Assembly (NCBI RefSeq): GCF_029504575.1
Contig: NZ_JAQFII010000001.1
Span: forward strand, 2,516,501-2,580,500
Direction: 5' to 3'
From: Streptomyces sp. SPB162
Lineage (GTDB): Bacteria > Actinomycetota > Actinomycetes > Streptomycetales > Streptomycetaceae
Length of the DNA: 64,000 nt
The notes below the pieces were generated by a model, which did not search any database, was not told the DNA's origin, and saw nothing but the letters and a program-made list of their open reading frames with translations. Numbering within the stretch: position 1 is the stretch's first letter; every line of letters begins with the position of its first letter. Below are positions 36,088 to 44,490 of the stretch, one piece after another. The position numbers were made by a program, and so were the translations under genes.

Positions 36088-36102
36088 GCTTTCAGCATGC
36101 CT
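36082..36102. promoter_or_regulatory. Palindromic operator candidate between MmyB-like regulator and MFS gene
   Basis: Perfect 8-base arms AGGCATGC (36082-36089) and GCATGCCT (36095-36102) enclose a 5-base spacer. It overlaps the regulator start, suggesting autoregulation. A second, looser dyad (gtggt ... accac) lies at about 36122-36167. Confidence 0.55.
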
Positions 36103-36176
36103 CATCGTGCAGCCAGTTGCCTGGTGGTTCTTATACCTGGATAAACGCTCTCTGGTACCACCCTGAAAACGGGCGC

Positions 36177-37670
36177 ATGGTTGCTCACGTGACCCCAATG
36201 GAACGTACTCCCGTCCTTCCCTCCCGCGCCTCGGTCCGTCCCCGCGTGACCCGCATCGGGGCCCCGCCGGCCGCCGAGCGCCCCGCCGGTCCCGTGCTGA
36301 CCGCGCTCGGCCTGTTCACCGTGCTGCTCGGCGCGGCCCTGCCGCTGATCGACTTCTTCATCGTCAACGTCGCGCTGCCGACCATCGACCGCGACCTCGC
36401 CGCGGGACCGGCCCTGCTGGAACTGGTGGTGGCCGGCTACGGCACCGCGTACGCCGTCCTCCTCGTGCTCGGCGGGCGGCTCGGCGACATGTTCGGCCGC
36501 CGACGGCTCTTCCTCGCCGGGATGGCCGCCTTCGGTCTGACCTCGCTGGCCTGCGGCCTCGCGCCGGACGCCTGGACGCTGGTCGGCGCCCGGGTGGCGC
36601 AGGGCGCCGCGGCCGCGCTGATGCTCCCCCAGGTGCTCGCCACCATCCAGTCCACCACCGCCGGGACACGGCGCGCCCGCGCGCTCAGCCTGTACGGCGC
36701 CACGGCCGGCCTGTCGATGGTCGCCGGGCAGATCCTCGGCGGCGTGCTGGTGGCGGCCGACATCGCCGGCACCGGCTGGCGCGCGGTGTTCCTGGTGAAC
36801 GTGCCGGTCGCGCTGATCGGCCTGGTCCTGGCGGCCCGCACCATCCCCGAGACCCGCTCGGAGCGACCGGCCCCGATCGACGTGCCGGGCACCGTACTGC
36901 TGGCCGTCTCCCTGGTGACGCTGCTGGCGCCGCTGACCGAGGGCCGTGCCTCCGGCTGGCCGCTGTGGACCTGGATCTCACTCGCCGCCTTCCCCTTCGC
37001 GGCCTACGCCTTCTACGCCGTCGAGCGCCGCGCGGATCGGCAGGGCCGCACCCCGCTGGTGCCGCCGAGCCTGTTCGAACTTCCCGGCATCCGGCGCGGA
37101 CTGCCGCTCGTCGTGCCGTTCTCCATCGGCTTCGGCGGCTTCATGCTCGTGCTGGCGGTCGCCCTGCAGCAGGGCCTGGCCTTCGGCCCGATCGCGGCCG
37201 GCGCCGCGATGGCCCCGCTGGCCGCCACCTTCTTCGCCGCGTCCCTGATGGGCCCGCGTCTGGTCGCCCGGTACGGCAGCCGGGTGGTCACCGTCGGCGG
37301 CCTGATCCAGGCGCTCGGCGTACTCCTCCTGGTCGGCGCCGCCCTGCACGACTGGCAGCACCTGAACATCGCCTACCTCGCCCCGGGCATGGCGGTGGCC
37401 GGCTTCGGCCAGGGCCTGCAGCTCCCGGTGCTCTTCCGCATCGTGCTCGCGGAGATTCCGGCGGAGCGGGCGGGTGTCGGCAGCGGCGTCATGGTCACCA
37501 CCCAGCAGTCCGCGCTCGCGCTCGGCGTGGCAACGCTCGGCACCCTCTTCCTGGCCCTGATCCCCTCGGCCGGCATGCGGAACGCCCTGGTCATCACCCT
37601 GCTCGTGCAGCTCGGGGCCATCGCCCTCACGGTCCTGCTCAGCCTGCGGCTCCCGCGCCACGTCTCCTGA
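36177..37670 (+). CDS. MFS transporter, 14-TM exporter family
   Basis: A protein of 497 residues from ATG 36177, or 490 from ATG 36198; no strong ribosome-binding site decides between them. About 14 helices are predicted. Motif A is GGRLGDMFGRRRLFLAG, and the helix-1 motif is LIDFFIVNVALPTIDRDL. The protein belongs to the DHA2-like exporters. Its divergent position next to an MmyB-like regulator is a frequent Streptomyces arrangement in which the regulator represses the exporter. It is followed directly by a 34-base palindrome and then by the aldo/keto reductase. Confidence 0.87.
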   Translation: MVAHVTPMERTPVLPSRASVRPRVTRIGAPPAAERPAGPVLTALGLFTVLLGAALPLIDFFIVNVALPTIDRDLAAGPALLELVVAGYGTAYAVLLVLGGRLGDMFGRRRLFLAGMAAFGLTSLACGLAPDAWTLVGARVAQGAAAALMLPQVLATIQSTTAGTRRARALSLYGATAGLSMVAGQILGGVLVAADIAGTGWRAVFLVNVPVALIGLVLAARTIPETRSERPAPIDVPGTVLLAVSLVTLLAPLTEGRASGWPLWTWISLAAFPFAAYAFYAVERRADRQGRTPLVPPSLFELPGIRRGLPLVVPFSIGFGGFMLVLAVALQQGLAFGPIAAGAAMAPLAATFFAASLMGPRLVARYGSRVVTVGGLIQALGVLLLVGAALHDWQHLNIAYLAPGMAVAGFGQGLQLPVLFRIVLAEIPAERAGVGSGVMVTTQQSALALGVATLGTLFLALIPSAGMRNALVITLLVQLGAIALTVLLSLRLPRHVS

Positions 37671-37704
37671 ATGGAGTGACAGATATTGAAATCTGTCACT
37701 CCAT
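37671..37704. promoter_or_regulatory. Perfect 14+14 bp palindromic operator upstream of the aldo/keto reductase
   Basis: Arms ATGGAGTGACAGAT (37671-37684) and ATCTGTCACTCCAT (37691-37704) are perfect, with a 6-base AT spacer attgaa. It starts directly after the MFS stop codon and ends 45 bases before the reductase start. Its AT content, symmetry and position suit a TetR/MarR-type operator better than a terminator. Confidence 0.75.
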
Positions 37705-37748
37705 ATGCCAAGCTTCAGTCATCCCCTCCCCCGCCCAAGGAGCACCCC

Positions 37749-38759
37749 GTGCTGAAGCGCACCCTCGGAACCACCGGCCCCGCCGTCTCCGCCCTCGGCC
37801 TCGGCGCCATGGGCATGTCCGCCCTCTACGGCGGCGCCGACGAGGCGGAGTCGATCGCCACCATCCACGCCGCGCTCGACGCCGGCGTCACGCTCATCGA
37901 CACCGGCGACTTCTACGGCATGGGCCACAACGAACTCCTCATCCGCGACGCCCTGCGCAGCAGCTCCCAGGGCCGCGAGAAGGCCGTCATCAGCGTCAAG
38001 TTCGGCGCGCTGCGGGACATCGACGGCGGCTGGTCCGGCTATGACGGCCGGCCCGCCGCCGTGAAGAACTTCCTCGCCTACTCCCTCAACCGCCTCGGCA
38101 CCGACCACATCGACGTCTACCGGATCGCCCGCGTCGACCCCGACGTCCCGATCGAGGAGACCGTCGGCGCCATCGCGGAGCAGGTACAGGCCGGCCACGT
38201 CCGGCACATCGGCCTCTCCGAGGTCGGCGCGGACGCCCTGCGCCGGGCGGCGGCCACCGCCCCGATCGCGGACCTGCAGATCGAGTACTCGCTGTTCTCC
38301 CGCGGCATCGAGGCCGAGATCCTGCCGACCGCCCGCGAACTGGGCATCGGCGTCACCGCGTACGGCGTCCTCTCCCGCGGCCTGCTCAGCGGGCACTGGA
38401 CGCGCGAGCGCTCGGAGCAGAGCGGCGCCCAGGGTGACTTCCGCGGCGTGAGCCCGCGCTTCTCCGGCGACAACCTGGACCGCAACCTCGACCTCGTGGA
38501 GGCGCTCCGCAAGATCGCCGAGGGCAAGGGCGTCACCGTCGCCCAGGCCGCGATCGGCTGGGTCCTGGCCCAAGGCGACGACATCGTCCCGATCATCGGC
38601 GCCCGCCGCCGCGACCGCCTCACGGAGGCGCTCGGTGCGCTCGACCTCACCCTCGACGCGGCCGACCTCGCGGCCATCGAAGCGGCGGTGCCGGCCGGCG
38701 CGGCGGCGGGTTCGCGCTACCCGGAAGCGCAGATGGCCCACCTCGACAGCGAACGCTGA
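37749..38759 (+). CDS. Aldo/keto reductase
   Basis: A 336-residue TIM-barrel oxidoreductase using NADPH. The Asp and Tyr of the catalytic tetrad are in IDTGDFYGMGHNE and the lysine is in VISVKFG. The position usually held by histidine reads VYRIARVD, so the tetrad histidine is absent, as in several members of this bacterial subgroup. The NADP-binding end has IVPIIGARRRDRLTEAL. GTG 37749 is preceded by aaggag (37738-37743); the longer frame crosses the palindromic operator. It probably detoxifies or reduces aldehydes; the substrate is unknown. The neighbouring TetR gene may control it. Confidence 0.9.
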   Translation: MLKRTLGTTGPAVSALGLGAMGMSALYGGADEAESIATIHAALDAGVTLIDTGDFYGMGHNELLIRDALRSSSQGREKAVISVKFGALRDIDGGWSGYDGRPAAVKNFLAYSLNRLGTDHIDVYRIARVDPDVPIEETVGAIAEQVQAGHVRHIGLSEVGADALRRAAATAPIADLQIEYSLFSRGIEAEILPTARELGIGVTAYGVLSRGLLSGHWTRERSEQSGAQGDFRGVSPRFSGDNLDRNLDLVEALRKIAEGKGVTVAQAAIGWVLAQGDDIVPIIGARRRDRLTEALGALDLTLDAADLAAIEAAVPAGAAAGSRYPEAQMAHLDSER

Positions 38760-38862
38760 CCGTCCCGGCGGGTCCGGAGCACCACGGCCGGGGGTACGCG
38801 GGCCCCGGCGTCACGCCTGCGGCGGGCTTTCCCCACCCACCCGGGTTCGCCTGCGCCGGGCT

Positions 38863-38902
38863 CTGGGTCGGGGGCAGCCGGGTCGCCCGGCCCCCGACCC
38901 AG
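38863..38902 (+). terminator. Hairpin terminator after the aldo/keto reductase
   Basis: Arms CTGGGTCGGGGGC (38863-38875) and GCCCCCGACCCAG (38890-38902) pair perfectly over 13 bases, 104 bases after the reductase stop and before the TetR gene. Confidence 0.7.
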
Positions 38903-38940
38903 CACACTGGGGTGGTACCGCCCCGCACCGAAAGGCACCC

Positions 38941-39555
38941 ATGCCGCCCGCACCCAGGACCCTGACCACCGACCGCATCCTCGAAGCCACCGAGGACGTG
39001 CTCCGGCGCTACGGCCCCGCCAAGGCCACCGTCGTCGACGTGGCGCGTGCCCTGGGCGTCAGTCACGGGACCGTGTACCGGCACTTCGCCAGCAAGGCCG
39101 CGCTCCGCGAGGCCGTCACCCAGCGCTGGCTGGACCAGTCGCACTCCACCCTCTCCGCCGTCGCGGCCGGGCCGCAACCCGCGCCGGAGCGGCTGCGGCG
39201 GTGGCTGACGGAGCTGTTCGCGGCGAAGCGGCGCAAGGCCGGGGGCGATCCGGAGCTGTTCGCCACGTACCTGGCGCTCGCGGGCGAGGCCAGCGCCGTG
39301 GTGGCGCAGCACGTCGGGGACCTGGTCGGCCAGCTCACCCGCATCATCGAGGACGGCGTCGCGCGCGGCGAGTTCACCGCTCCCGACCCCGCCCGCGCCG
39401 CCCGCGCCGTCTGGGACGCCACCGGCCGCTTCCACGACCCGGCCTACGCGGCCGAGTGGTCGCGGCCCGACATCGACGCCGCCTTCGACGCGGTCTGCGA
39501 CCTGCTGGTCAACGGACTCCGGCCTCAGGGCGCGCCCGGCGAACGCTCCGCGTAG
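38941..39555 (+). CDS. TetR-family transcriptional regulator
   Basis: A 204-residue regulator. The N-terminal helix-turn-helix covers about 10-60 (ILEATEDVLRRYGPAKATVVDVARALGVSHGTVYRHFASKAALREAV). The remaining helices form a ligand-binding and dimer domain of the TetR_C type (LFAAKRRKAGGDPELFATYLALAGEA). ATG 38941 fits the usual distance to the first helix. Its 3' end overlaps the convergent DUF4097 gene by 31 bases. It could bind the palindrome at 37671-37704; this is a guess from proximity. Confidence 0.9.
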   Translation: MPPAPRTLTTDRILEATEDVLRRYGPAKATVVDVARALGVSHGTVYRHFASKAALREAVTQRWLDQSHSTLSAVAAGPQPAPERLRRWLTELFAAKRRKAGGDPELFATYLALAGEASAVVAQHVGDLVGQLTRIIEDGVARGEFTAPDPARAARAVWDATGRFHDPAYAAEWSRPDIDAAFDAVCDLLVNGLRPQGAPGERSA

Positions 39556-40358
39556 ACCACGTCCACCGACCCCGACCCCGCCGTCGCGTCGATGATCCGT
39601 GGCGACGCGCTCTCCTCCAGCCCCGTCGCGTACTCCCGCGAACCGCTCCCGCTGCGCCCGACCACCTGGTAGCGGGACCCCGGCGGGACGCCGATCGTCA
39701 CGGAGCCGGAGCCCACCTTCGCCGTCACCTTGTCCGGGGGCGAGGCGAACGCGAGGTCCAGCGATCCGGAGTGCGCCGCCACGTTCGCCGTCCGGGACGA
39801 GAGCCCGGTGCCCTCGATGGTGCCCGAGCCGGTGCGGGCCCAGACCGTGCCGCCGACGTCGGTCAGGGTCGTGGACCCCGACGTGCTCGTCAGATCCAGC
39901 CGGCCGGTGGTGCCGCGTACGTCCGTGGATCCTGAGGTGCCCCCGACCTGGATCTCGATCTCCGGCGGGACGACGAACTCCAGCTTCACCGAGCAGCCGA
40001 GGCCGGTCAGCGACCACCAGTCGGAGCACTCCGCCTGCACCTTCAGTATCCCGCCGTCCCACACCTTCCTGACCTGCGGCTTCGTCGTCGACCAGATCAG
40101 CGTCTGCGTGACGCGCACCTGGCCGGCCGGCCCGGGGCGCACCGTCACCGACGCGCTGCCCGCGTCCACCTGCAAGCGCTCGACCCGCCCCCGCGGCGGG
40201 AGTTCGAGCGACTGGGAGGGCCCGGGTCGGTGCGCGCCGAAGTACGCCCACGTCTCCACGGCCATCGGCGACACGATGAACAGCGCGCTGATCACCGCGA
40301 CCACCAGCCAGGCCGCACGGTGCTTCCGGCGCCCTCCGCCGCCCACGGCGGTACTCAC
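39525..40358 (-). CDS. DUF4097-family membrane-anchored protein
   Basis: A 277-residue protein with a short cytoplasmic N-terminus, one transmembrane helix at about 15-35 (AAWLVVAVISALFIVSPMAVETW) and an extracellular beta-helix-like DUF4097 domain full of regular G-S-x-V strands (GTSGSTDVRGTTGRLDLTSTSGSTTLTDVGG). GTG 40358 overlaps the response-regulator stop by four bases, so it is the last gene of a kinase-regulator-DUF4097 operon. DUF4097 proteins are often encoded with stress-sensing two-component systems and may be an accessory or output of that system. Its stop lies inside the end of the tetR gene. Confidence 0.85.
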   Translation of the reverse strand: MSTAVGGGGRRKHRAAWLVVAVISALFIVSPMAVETWAYFGAHRPGPSQSLELPPRGRVERLQVDAGSASVTVRPGPAGQVRVTQTLIWSTTKPQVRKVWDGGILKVQAECSDWWSLTGLGCSVKLEFVVPPEIEIQVGGTSGSTDVRGTTGRLDLTSTSGSTTLTDVGGTVWARTGSGTIEGTGLSSRTANVAAHSGSLDLAFASPPDKVTAKVGSGSVTIGVPPGSRYQVVGRSGSGSREYATGLEESASPRIIDATAGSGSVDVVYAERSPGAP

Positions 40359-40999
40359 GCCCCCTCCAGGAACCGCAGCACCGCGAGCACCCGCCGGTGG
40401 TCCCCGTCCGCCTGCGGCAGGTCGAGTTTGGCGAAGATGTTGTTGATGTGCTTGGCGACCGCGCTCTCGCTGACCACCAGTTGCTCGGCGATGCCCGCGT
40501 TGGAGCGCCCCTCCGCCATCAGCGAGAGCACTTCGCGCTCGCGCGGCGTCAGCCGCTCCAGCGGGTCGGAGTTGCGGCGCAGCAGCAGCTGCGCGACCAC
40601 CTGAGGGTCGAGCGCGGTGCCGCCGTTCGCGACGCGGCGCAGCGCGTCGATGAACTCCTCGACGTCCGCCACGCGTTGCTTGAGCAGGTACCCGATGCCG
40701 CCGCCGTGCGCCGACAGCAGATCGGCCGCGTACCGCTCCTCGACGAACTGGGAGAGCAGCAGCACGGCCGTGTCCGGCCACTGCCGGCGGATCATCAGGG
40801 CGGCCCGCACGCCCTCGTCGGTGTAGCCGGGCGGCATCCTGACGTCCAGCAGGGCCAGTTGCGGCCGGTGCTCGTCGACGGCGGCCAGCACGGCGTCCGC
40901 GTCGCCCACTTCGGCGGCGACCTCGAACCCCGCGGTCTCCAGGACCTTGACCAGTCCGATGCGCAGAAGGACCGAGTCCTCCGCGATTACAGCCCGCAC
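40355..40999 (-). CDS. Two-component response regulator, NarL/LuxR family
   Basis: A 214-residue regulator. The receiver domain has the acidic pocket IAEDS, Asp52 as the phosphoacceptor (LALLDVRMPP) and the switch lysine in GYLLKQRV. The C-terminal LuxR-type helix-turn-helix reads LTPREREVLSLMAEGRSNAGIAEQLVVSESAVAKHINNIFAKL. GTG 40999 lies inside the kinase gene (13-base overlap), so the pair is translationally coupled. It is the cognate partner of the adjacent kinase. Confidence 0.92.
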   Translation of the reverse strand: MRAVIAEDSVLLRIGLVKVLETAGFEVAAEVGDADAVLAAVDEHRPQLALLDVRMPPGYTDEGVRAALMIRRQWPDTAVLLLSQFVEERYAADLLSAHGGGIGYLLKQRVADVEEFIDALRRVANGGTALDPQVVAQLLLRRNSDPLERLTPREREVLSLMAEGRSNAGIAEQLVVSESAVAKHINNIFAKLDLPQADGDHRRVLAVLRFLEGA

Positions 41000-42231
41000 G
41001 GCAACTCCACGTTGATGATGGTCGGGCCCCCGGCGGGGCTGCTGATGCTGATCGCTCCGTCGACGGAGCCGACGCGCTGCGCGAGCCCGGCCAGGCCGGT
41101 ACCGCCCGCCACGTCCGCGCCGCCGATCCCGTCGTCGGTGACGGTCACCCGCAGCACGTCCCCGCGCGACCGCACCACGACGTCCACCCGCTCCGCGTGG
41201 GCGTGCTTGGCGACGTTGGCGAGCGCCTCGGAGACCACGAAGTACGCGACGGCCTCGACGGTGGGGGCCGCCCGCCGCTCCATGTCCACCTTCAGATGGA
41301 CCGGCAGCGGCGCCCGCGCCGCGACACCGGACAGCGCGGCGTCCAGGCCCCGGTCGTCCAGGACGGCCGGGTGCAGGCCGCGCACCAGGTTGTTGAGTTC
41401 CTCGATAGCCTCCTTCGCCTCGCGGTGCGCCTCGTCGATCACTCGGCGCGCCTCCGGCGGCAGGTCCTTGAGGGTGGCGCGGGCCAGGCCGAGGTTCATC
41501 GCGAGGGAGACCAGCCGCTGCTGCGCGCCGTCGTGCAGGTCGCGTTCGATGCGGCGGCGTTCGGCGTCCGCGGCGTCCACGACTCCCGCCCGGCTCTCGG
41601 CGAGGTCCTCGACGCGGCGCCGCAGTTCCTTGGCCCGGTTGGGCCCCAGCAGCGCGGCGGCGGCCGAGGTGTCGAGCCGGGTGACGGCGGCGGCCAGGAA
41701 GGGCGCCGCGAACAGCAGGAGCACCCCGGCGGCGGTGACGAGCGTGTACCGCGTGGTCCAACCGGGCAGTCGATCCTCGACGGGCAGCGCCCACACCCAG
41801 GAGAAGACCAGTGTGCCGAAGATCCCCGCAACCCAGGAGCAGACGACGAGCACCGCTCCGCCCGCGGCGAGCGGGGCGGCCACCAGGTGGTAGCCGCACT
41901 GCCGCCACGTCGCCTCGGAGCGCAGCCACTGCGCGGCGCCGCGCGGGGTGTACCAGGGACGCGTGCGGGGCACCCGGGGGACGTTCAACCCCAGCAGCGA
42001 CCAGAACCGGCTGCGCTGAAGCACCGTCAGCGGGCCGCACAGCAGGGGCAGTGCGGGCAGCAGGATCACGGAACGCCAGTCCGTCACGATGTCGAACACC
42101 AGCAGCGCGCTCACGCCCGCCAGCGGTACGCCCGCCGTGACGAACGCCGTGTTGCGCCATGCCCAGGCCGACCACGGGGCGTATGCGGCGGCTTGCTGTA
42201 GTGCACGCCGCAGCGGCCCTGTCGATGCCAT
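40987..42231 (-). CDS. Two-component sensor histidine kinase, HisKA_3 type
   Basis: A 414-residue membrane kinase. Several hydrophobic helices lie in the first 210 residues, forming a membrane sensor with little extracellular sequence. The phosphoacceptor histidine is in RRRIERDLHDGAQQRLVSLAMNLGLA, and the ATPase part has EALANVAKHAHA (N box), DDGIGGAD (G1) and GTGLAGLAQRVGSV (G2). It belongs to the NarX/DegS-like class. The signal is unknown; small-extracellular-loop kinases often sense envelope stress. It heads the operon with the response regulator and DUF4097 genes. Confidence 0.92.
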   Translation of the reverse strand: MASTGPLRRALQQAAAYAPWSAWAWRNTAFVTAGVPLAGVSALLVFDIVTDWRSVILLPALPLLCGPLTVLQRSRFWSLLGLNVPRVPRTRPWYTPRGAAQWLRSEATWRQCGYHLVAAPLAAGGAVLVVCSWVAGIFGTLVFSWVWALPVEDRLPGWTTRYTLVTAAGVLLLFAAPFLAAAVTRLDTSAAAALLGPNRAKELRRRVEDLAESRAGVVDAADAERRRIERDLHDGAQQRLVSLAMNLGLARATLKDLPPEARRVIDEAHREAKEAIEELNNLVRGLHPAVLDDRGLDAALSGVAARAPLPVHLKVDMERRAAPTVEAVAYFVVSEALANVAKHAHAERVDVVVRSRGDVLRVTVTDDGIGGADVAGGTGLAGLAQRVGSVDGAISISSPAGGPTIINVELPCGL

Positions 42232-42400
42232 GCGCTCACCGTAGAGCCCCAGGTGGGGCGGTGTGCATCCCCCAGGGGCCCGCTCCGGGGGTGTAGCTGG
42301 CACCACCCCAGGTCGGACCCGGGCGTTACTGACCTTCGGGAGCCCGGCGACGAGGCTGGTTCCCGTACCCGACCACCGGGTCCGGAAGGAGTTCACCACC

Positions 42401-42919
42401 ATGTCCGTCCTGGAGATTCCGCCCCACCGGATCCGTCCGACCACGGAGCCCGTGCCGACCACGTCCACCATGGCGTGTGGCACCGGCGCCGAGATCATCG
42501 AGTTGTACGCCGTCCCGGAACGGGAGCCGCGCCGTCCCAGACCGCTGGGCTACGTCCTGATCGCGCTCGGCGTGGCCCTGATCCCCTGGCTCTTCGTCCT
42601 CGCGACCTCGCTCCCGGCCACCGCTCAGGCGTCGCACTGGTCGACGGCCTGGGTGGGCCTGGACGCCCTGGAGGCCGCCGGCCTCATCGGCACCGGTGTG
42701 CTGCTGCGCCGCCGCGACCACCGCCGCGGCATCGCGGCGGCCGCCACCGCGATGCTGCTGGTGGTCGACGCCTGGTTCGACGTCTCGACGGCCGCTCCCG
42801 GGGCGGACATCGCGTCCGCGGTCTTGATGGCGGTCTGCGTCGAACTCCCACTGGCCGCGCTGTGCGCGGTGATCGCCGTAAGGGCGTCCGCACGCGCGAA
42901 CGCCGGCCGGGCTGGATGA
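42401..42919 (+). CDS. Unidentified small integral membrane protein
   Basis: A 172-residue protein I do not recognise. A soluble N-terminus of about 45 residues (MSVLEIPPHRIRPTTEP) is followed by four hydrophobic segments (PLGYVLIALGVALIPWLFVLATSL; WVGLDALEAAGLIGTGVLL; IAAAATAMLLVVDAWFDVS; IASAVLMAVCVELPLAALCAVIAV). ATG 42401 follows a good ribosome-binding site (ggaagga, 42383-42389). It is divergent from the sensor-kinase operon and might be linked to it. Its stop lies inside a strong terminator hairpin. Confidence 0.75.
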   Translation: MSVLEIPPHRIRPTTEPVPTTSTMACGTGAEIIELYAVPEREPRRPRPLGYVLIALGVALIPWLFVLATSLPATAQASHWSTAWVGLDALEAAGLIGTGVLLRRRDHRRGIAAAATAMLLVVDAWFDVSTAAPGADIASAVLMAVCVELPLAALCAVIAVRASARANAGRAG

Positions 42920-42939
42920 TCCAACCCGGCCGGCGTTCG
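42897..42939. terminator. Bidirectional terminator between the membrane-protein gene and glyS
   Basis: Perfect 15-base arms CGAACGCCGGCCGGG (42897-42911) and CCCGGCCGGCGTTCG (42925-42939). The loop can pair further (ggat/atcc). It overlaps the stop codon of the plus-strand gene and sits 26 bases beyond the glyS stop, so it can serve both convergent transcripts. Confidence 0.88.
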
Positions 42940-42965
42940 ATTCCCGCACGCCGCCCGGAGGGCGG

Positions 42966-44348
42966 TCAGCAGCCGAGGAGTCGGCCGCCCAGGTACGACT
43001 GGATCTGGTCCAGCGACACGCGCTCCTGCTTCATGGTGTCGCGCTCGCGCACGGTCACCGCGTTGTCGTCGAGGGTGTCGAAGTCGACGGTGACGCAGAA
43101 CGGCGTACCGATCTCGTCCTGACGACGGTAGCGGCGGCCGATGGCACCCGCGTCGTCGAACTCGATGTTCCAGTTCTTCCGCAGGTCGGTCGCCAGACCC
43201 TTGGCCTTCGGCGACAGCTGCGGGTTGCGGGACAGCGGCAGGACGGCGACCTTGACCGGCGCCAGGCGCGGGTCGAGGCGCATGACCGTGCGCTTCTCCA
43301 TGACGCCCTTGGCGTTGGGCGCCTCGTCCTCGTTGTACGCGTCGAGCATGAAGGCGAGCATGGCGCGGTTGACGCCCGCCGCCGGCTCGATGACGTACGG
43401 GAACCAGCGCTCGCCGGCCTCCTGGTCGAAGTACGACAGGTCCTGGCCGGAGGCCTCGGAGTGCGCCTTGAGGTCGAAGTCGGTGCGGTTGGCCACACCC
43501 TCCAGCTCGGAGAACTCGTTGCCGCCGAAGTTGAAGCGGTACTCGATGTCAGTGGTGCGCTTCGAGTAGTGGGACAGCTTCTCCTTGGCGTGCTCGAACC
43601 AGCGCATGTTGTCCGGGTTGAGGCCCAGGCCGGTGTACCAGTTCCAGCGCTGCTCCATCCAGTACTCGTGCCACTGCTCGTCCTCGCCCGGCTTGACGAA
43701 GAACTCCATCTCCATCTGCTCGAACTCGCGGGTCCTGAAGATGAAGTTGCCGGGCGTGATCTCGTTGCGGAAGCTCTTGCCGGTCTGGGCGATGCCGAAC
43801 GGCGGCTTCTTGCGCGAGGTCGTCTGCACCTGGGCGAAGTTGGTGAAGATGCCCTGGGCGGTCTCCGGCCGCAGGTACGCGACGGAGCCCGCGTCCTGGG
43901 TCGGGCCGAGGTGCGTCTGCAGCATGCCGGAGAACTGCTTGGGCTCGGTGAACGCGCCCTTGTTGCCGCAGTTCGGGCAGTTGATGTCGGCGAGACCGTT
44001 GGCCGGCGGACGGTTGTGCTTGGACTCGTACGCCTCCTCCAGGTGGTCCGCGCGGTAGCGCTTGTGACAGGAGGTGCACTCGGTCAGCGGGTCGGAGAAC
44101 GTCGCGACGTGGCCGGACGCCTCCCACACCTCGCGCGCCAGGATGACCGACGAGTCGAGTCCGACAACGTCGTCGCGCGAGGTGACCATGGAGCGCCACC
44201 ACTGGCGCTTGATGTTCTCCTTGAGCTCGACGCCGAGCGGCCCGTAGTCCCAGGCGGCTCGCGAGCCGCCGTAGATCTCACTGCACGGGAATACGAAGCC
44301 TCGGCGCTTGCTCAGGCTGACGATGGTGTCGATCTTGTCGGCGGCCAC
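42966..44348 (-). CDS. glyS: Glycyl-tRNA synthetase (single-chain, class II)
   Basis: A 460-residue homodimeric enzyme charging tRNA-Gly. Class II motifs are visible: motif 1 region ([21 protein letters not shown]), motif 2 ([28 protein letters not shown]) and motif 3 with [15 protein letters not shown] zinc-ribbon insert, [15 protein letters not shown] ... CPNCGNKG, is present, as in actinobacterial and eukaryotic-type enzymes. The anticodon-binding domain occupies the last 110 residues. ATG 44348. It is divergent from the zinc-uptake operon, with 141 bases between. Confidence 0.96.
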   Translation of the reverse strand: MAADKIDTIVSLSKRRGFVFPCSEIYGGSRAAWDYGPLGVELKENIKRQWWRSMVTSRDDVVGLDSSVILAREVWEASGHVATFSDPLTECTSCHKRYRADHLEEAYESKHNRPPANGLADINCPNCGNKGAFTEPKQFSGMLQTHLGPTQDAGSVAYLRPETAQGIFTNFAQVQTTSRKKPPFGIAQTGKSFRNEITPGNFIFRTREFEQMEMEFFVKPGEDEQWHEYWMEQRWNWYTGLGLNPDNMRWFEHAKEKLSHYSKRTTDIEYRFNFGGNEFSELEGVANRTDFDLKAHSEASGQDLSYFDQEAGERWFPYVIEPAAGVNRAMLAFMLDAYNEDEAPNAKGVMEKRTVMRLDPRLAPVKVAVLPLSRNPQLSPKAKGLATDLRKNWNIEFDDAGAIGRRYRRQDEIGTPFCVTVDFDTLDDNAVTVRERDTMKQERVSLDQIQSYLGGRLLGC

Positions 44349-44452
44349 GGTGCTCTCTTCAGTACGACGAAGCGGTCAGTTGCCCCAGGTTACCGGCGCG
44401 CCGGGGCCCGGTATCACATCGGTTCCGGCGGAACTCCGGGCTCCGAAGGCAA

Positions 44453-44490
44453 TTGACAATCGTTTCCACTTCAGATGAAAATGAGTGTCA
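44453..44490 (+). promoter_or_regulatory. Zur box overlapping the znuA promoter and start
   Basis: TGAAAATGAGTGTCA at 44476-44490 resembles the Streptomyces Zur operator (TGAAAATGATTTTCA-like, two central differences). A -35-like TTGACA lies at 44453-44458; 17 bases later the -10 region coincides with the left half of the box. Transcription would begin at about the ATG 44490, so the mRNA is probably leaderless and is blocked by Zur when zinc is plentiful. Confidence 0.75.
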
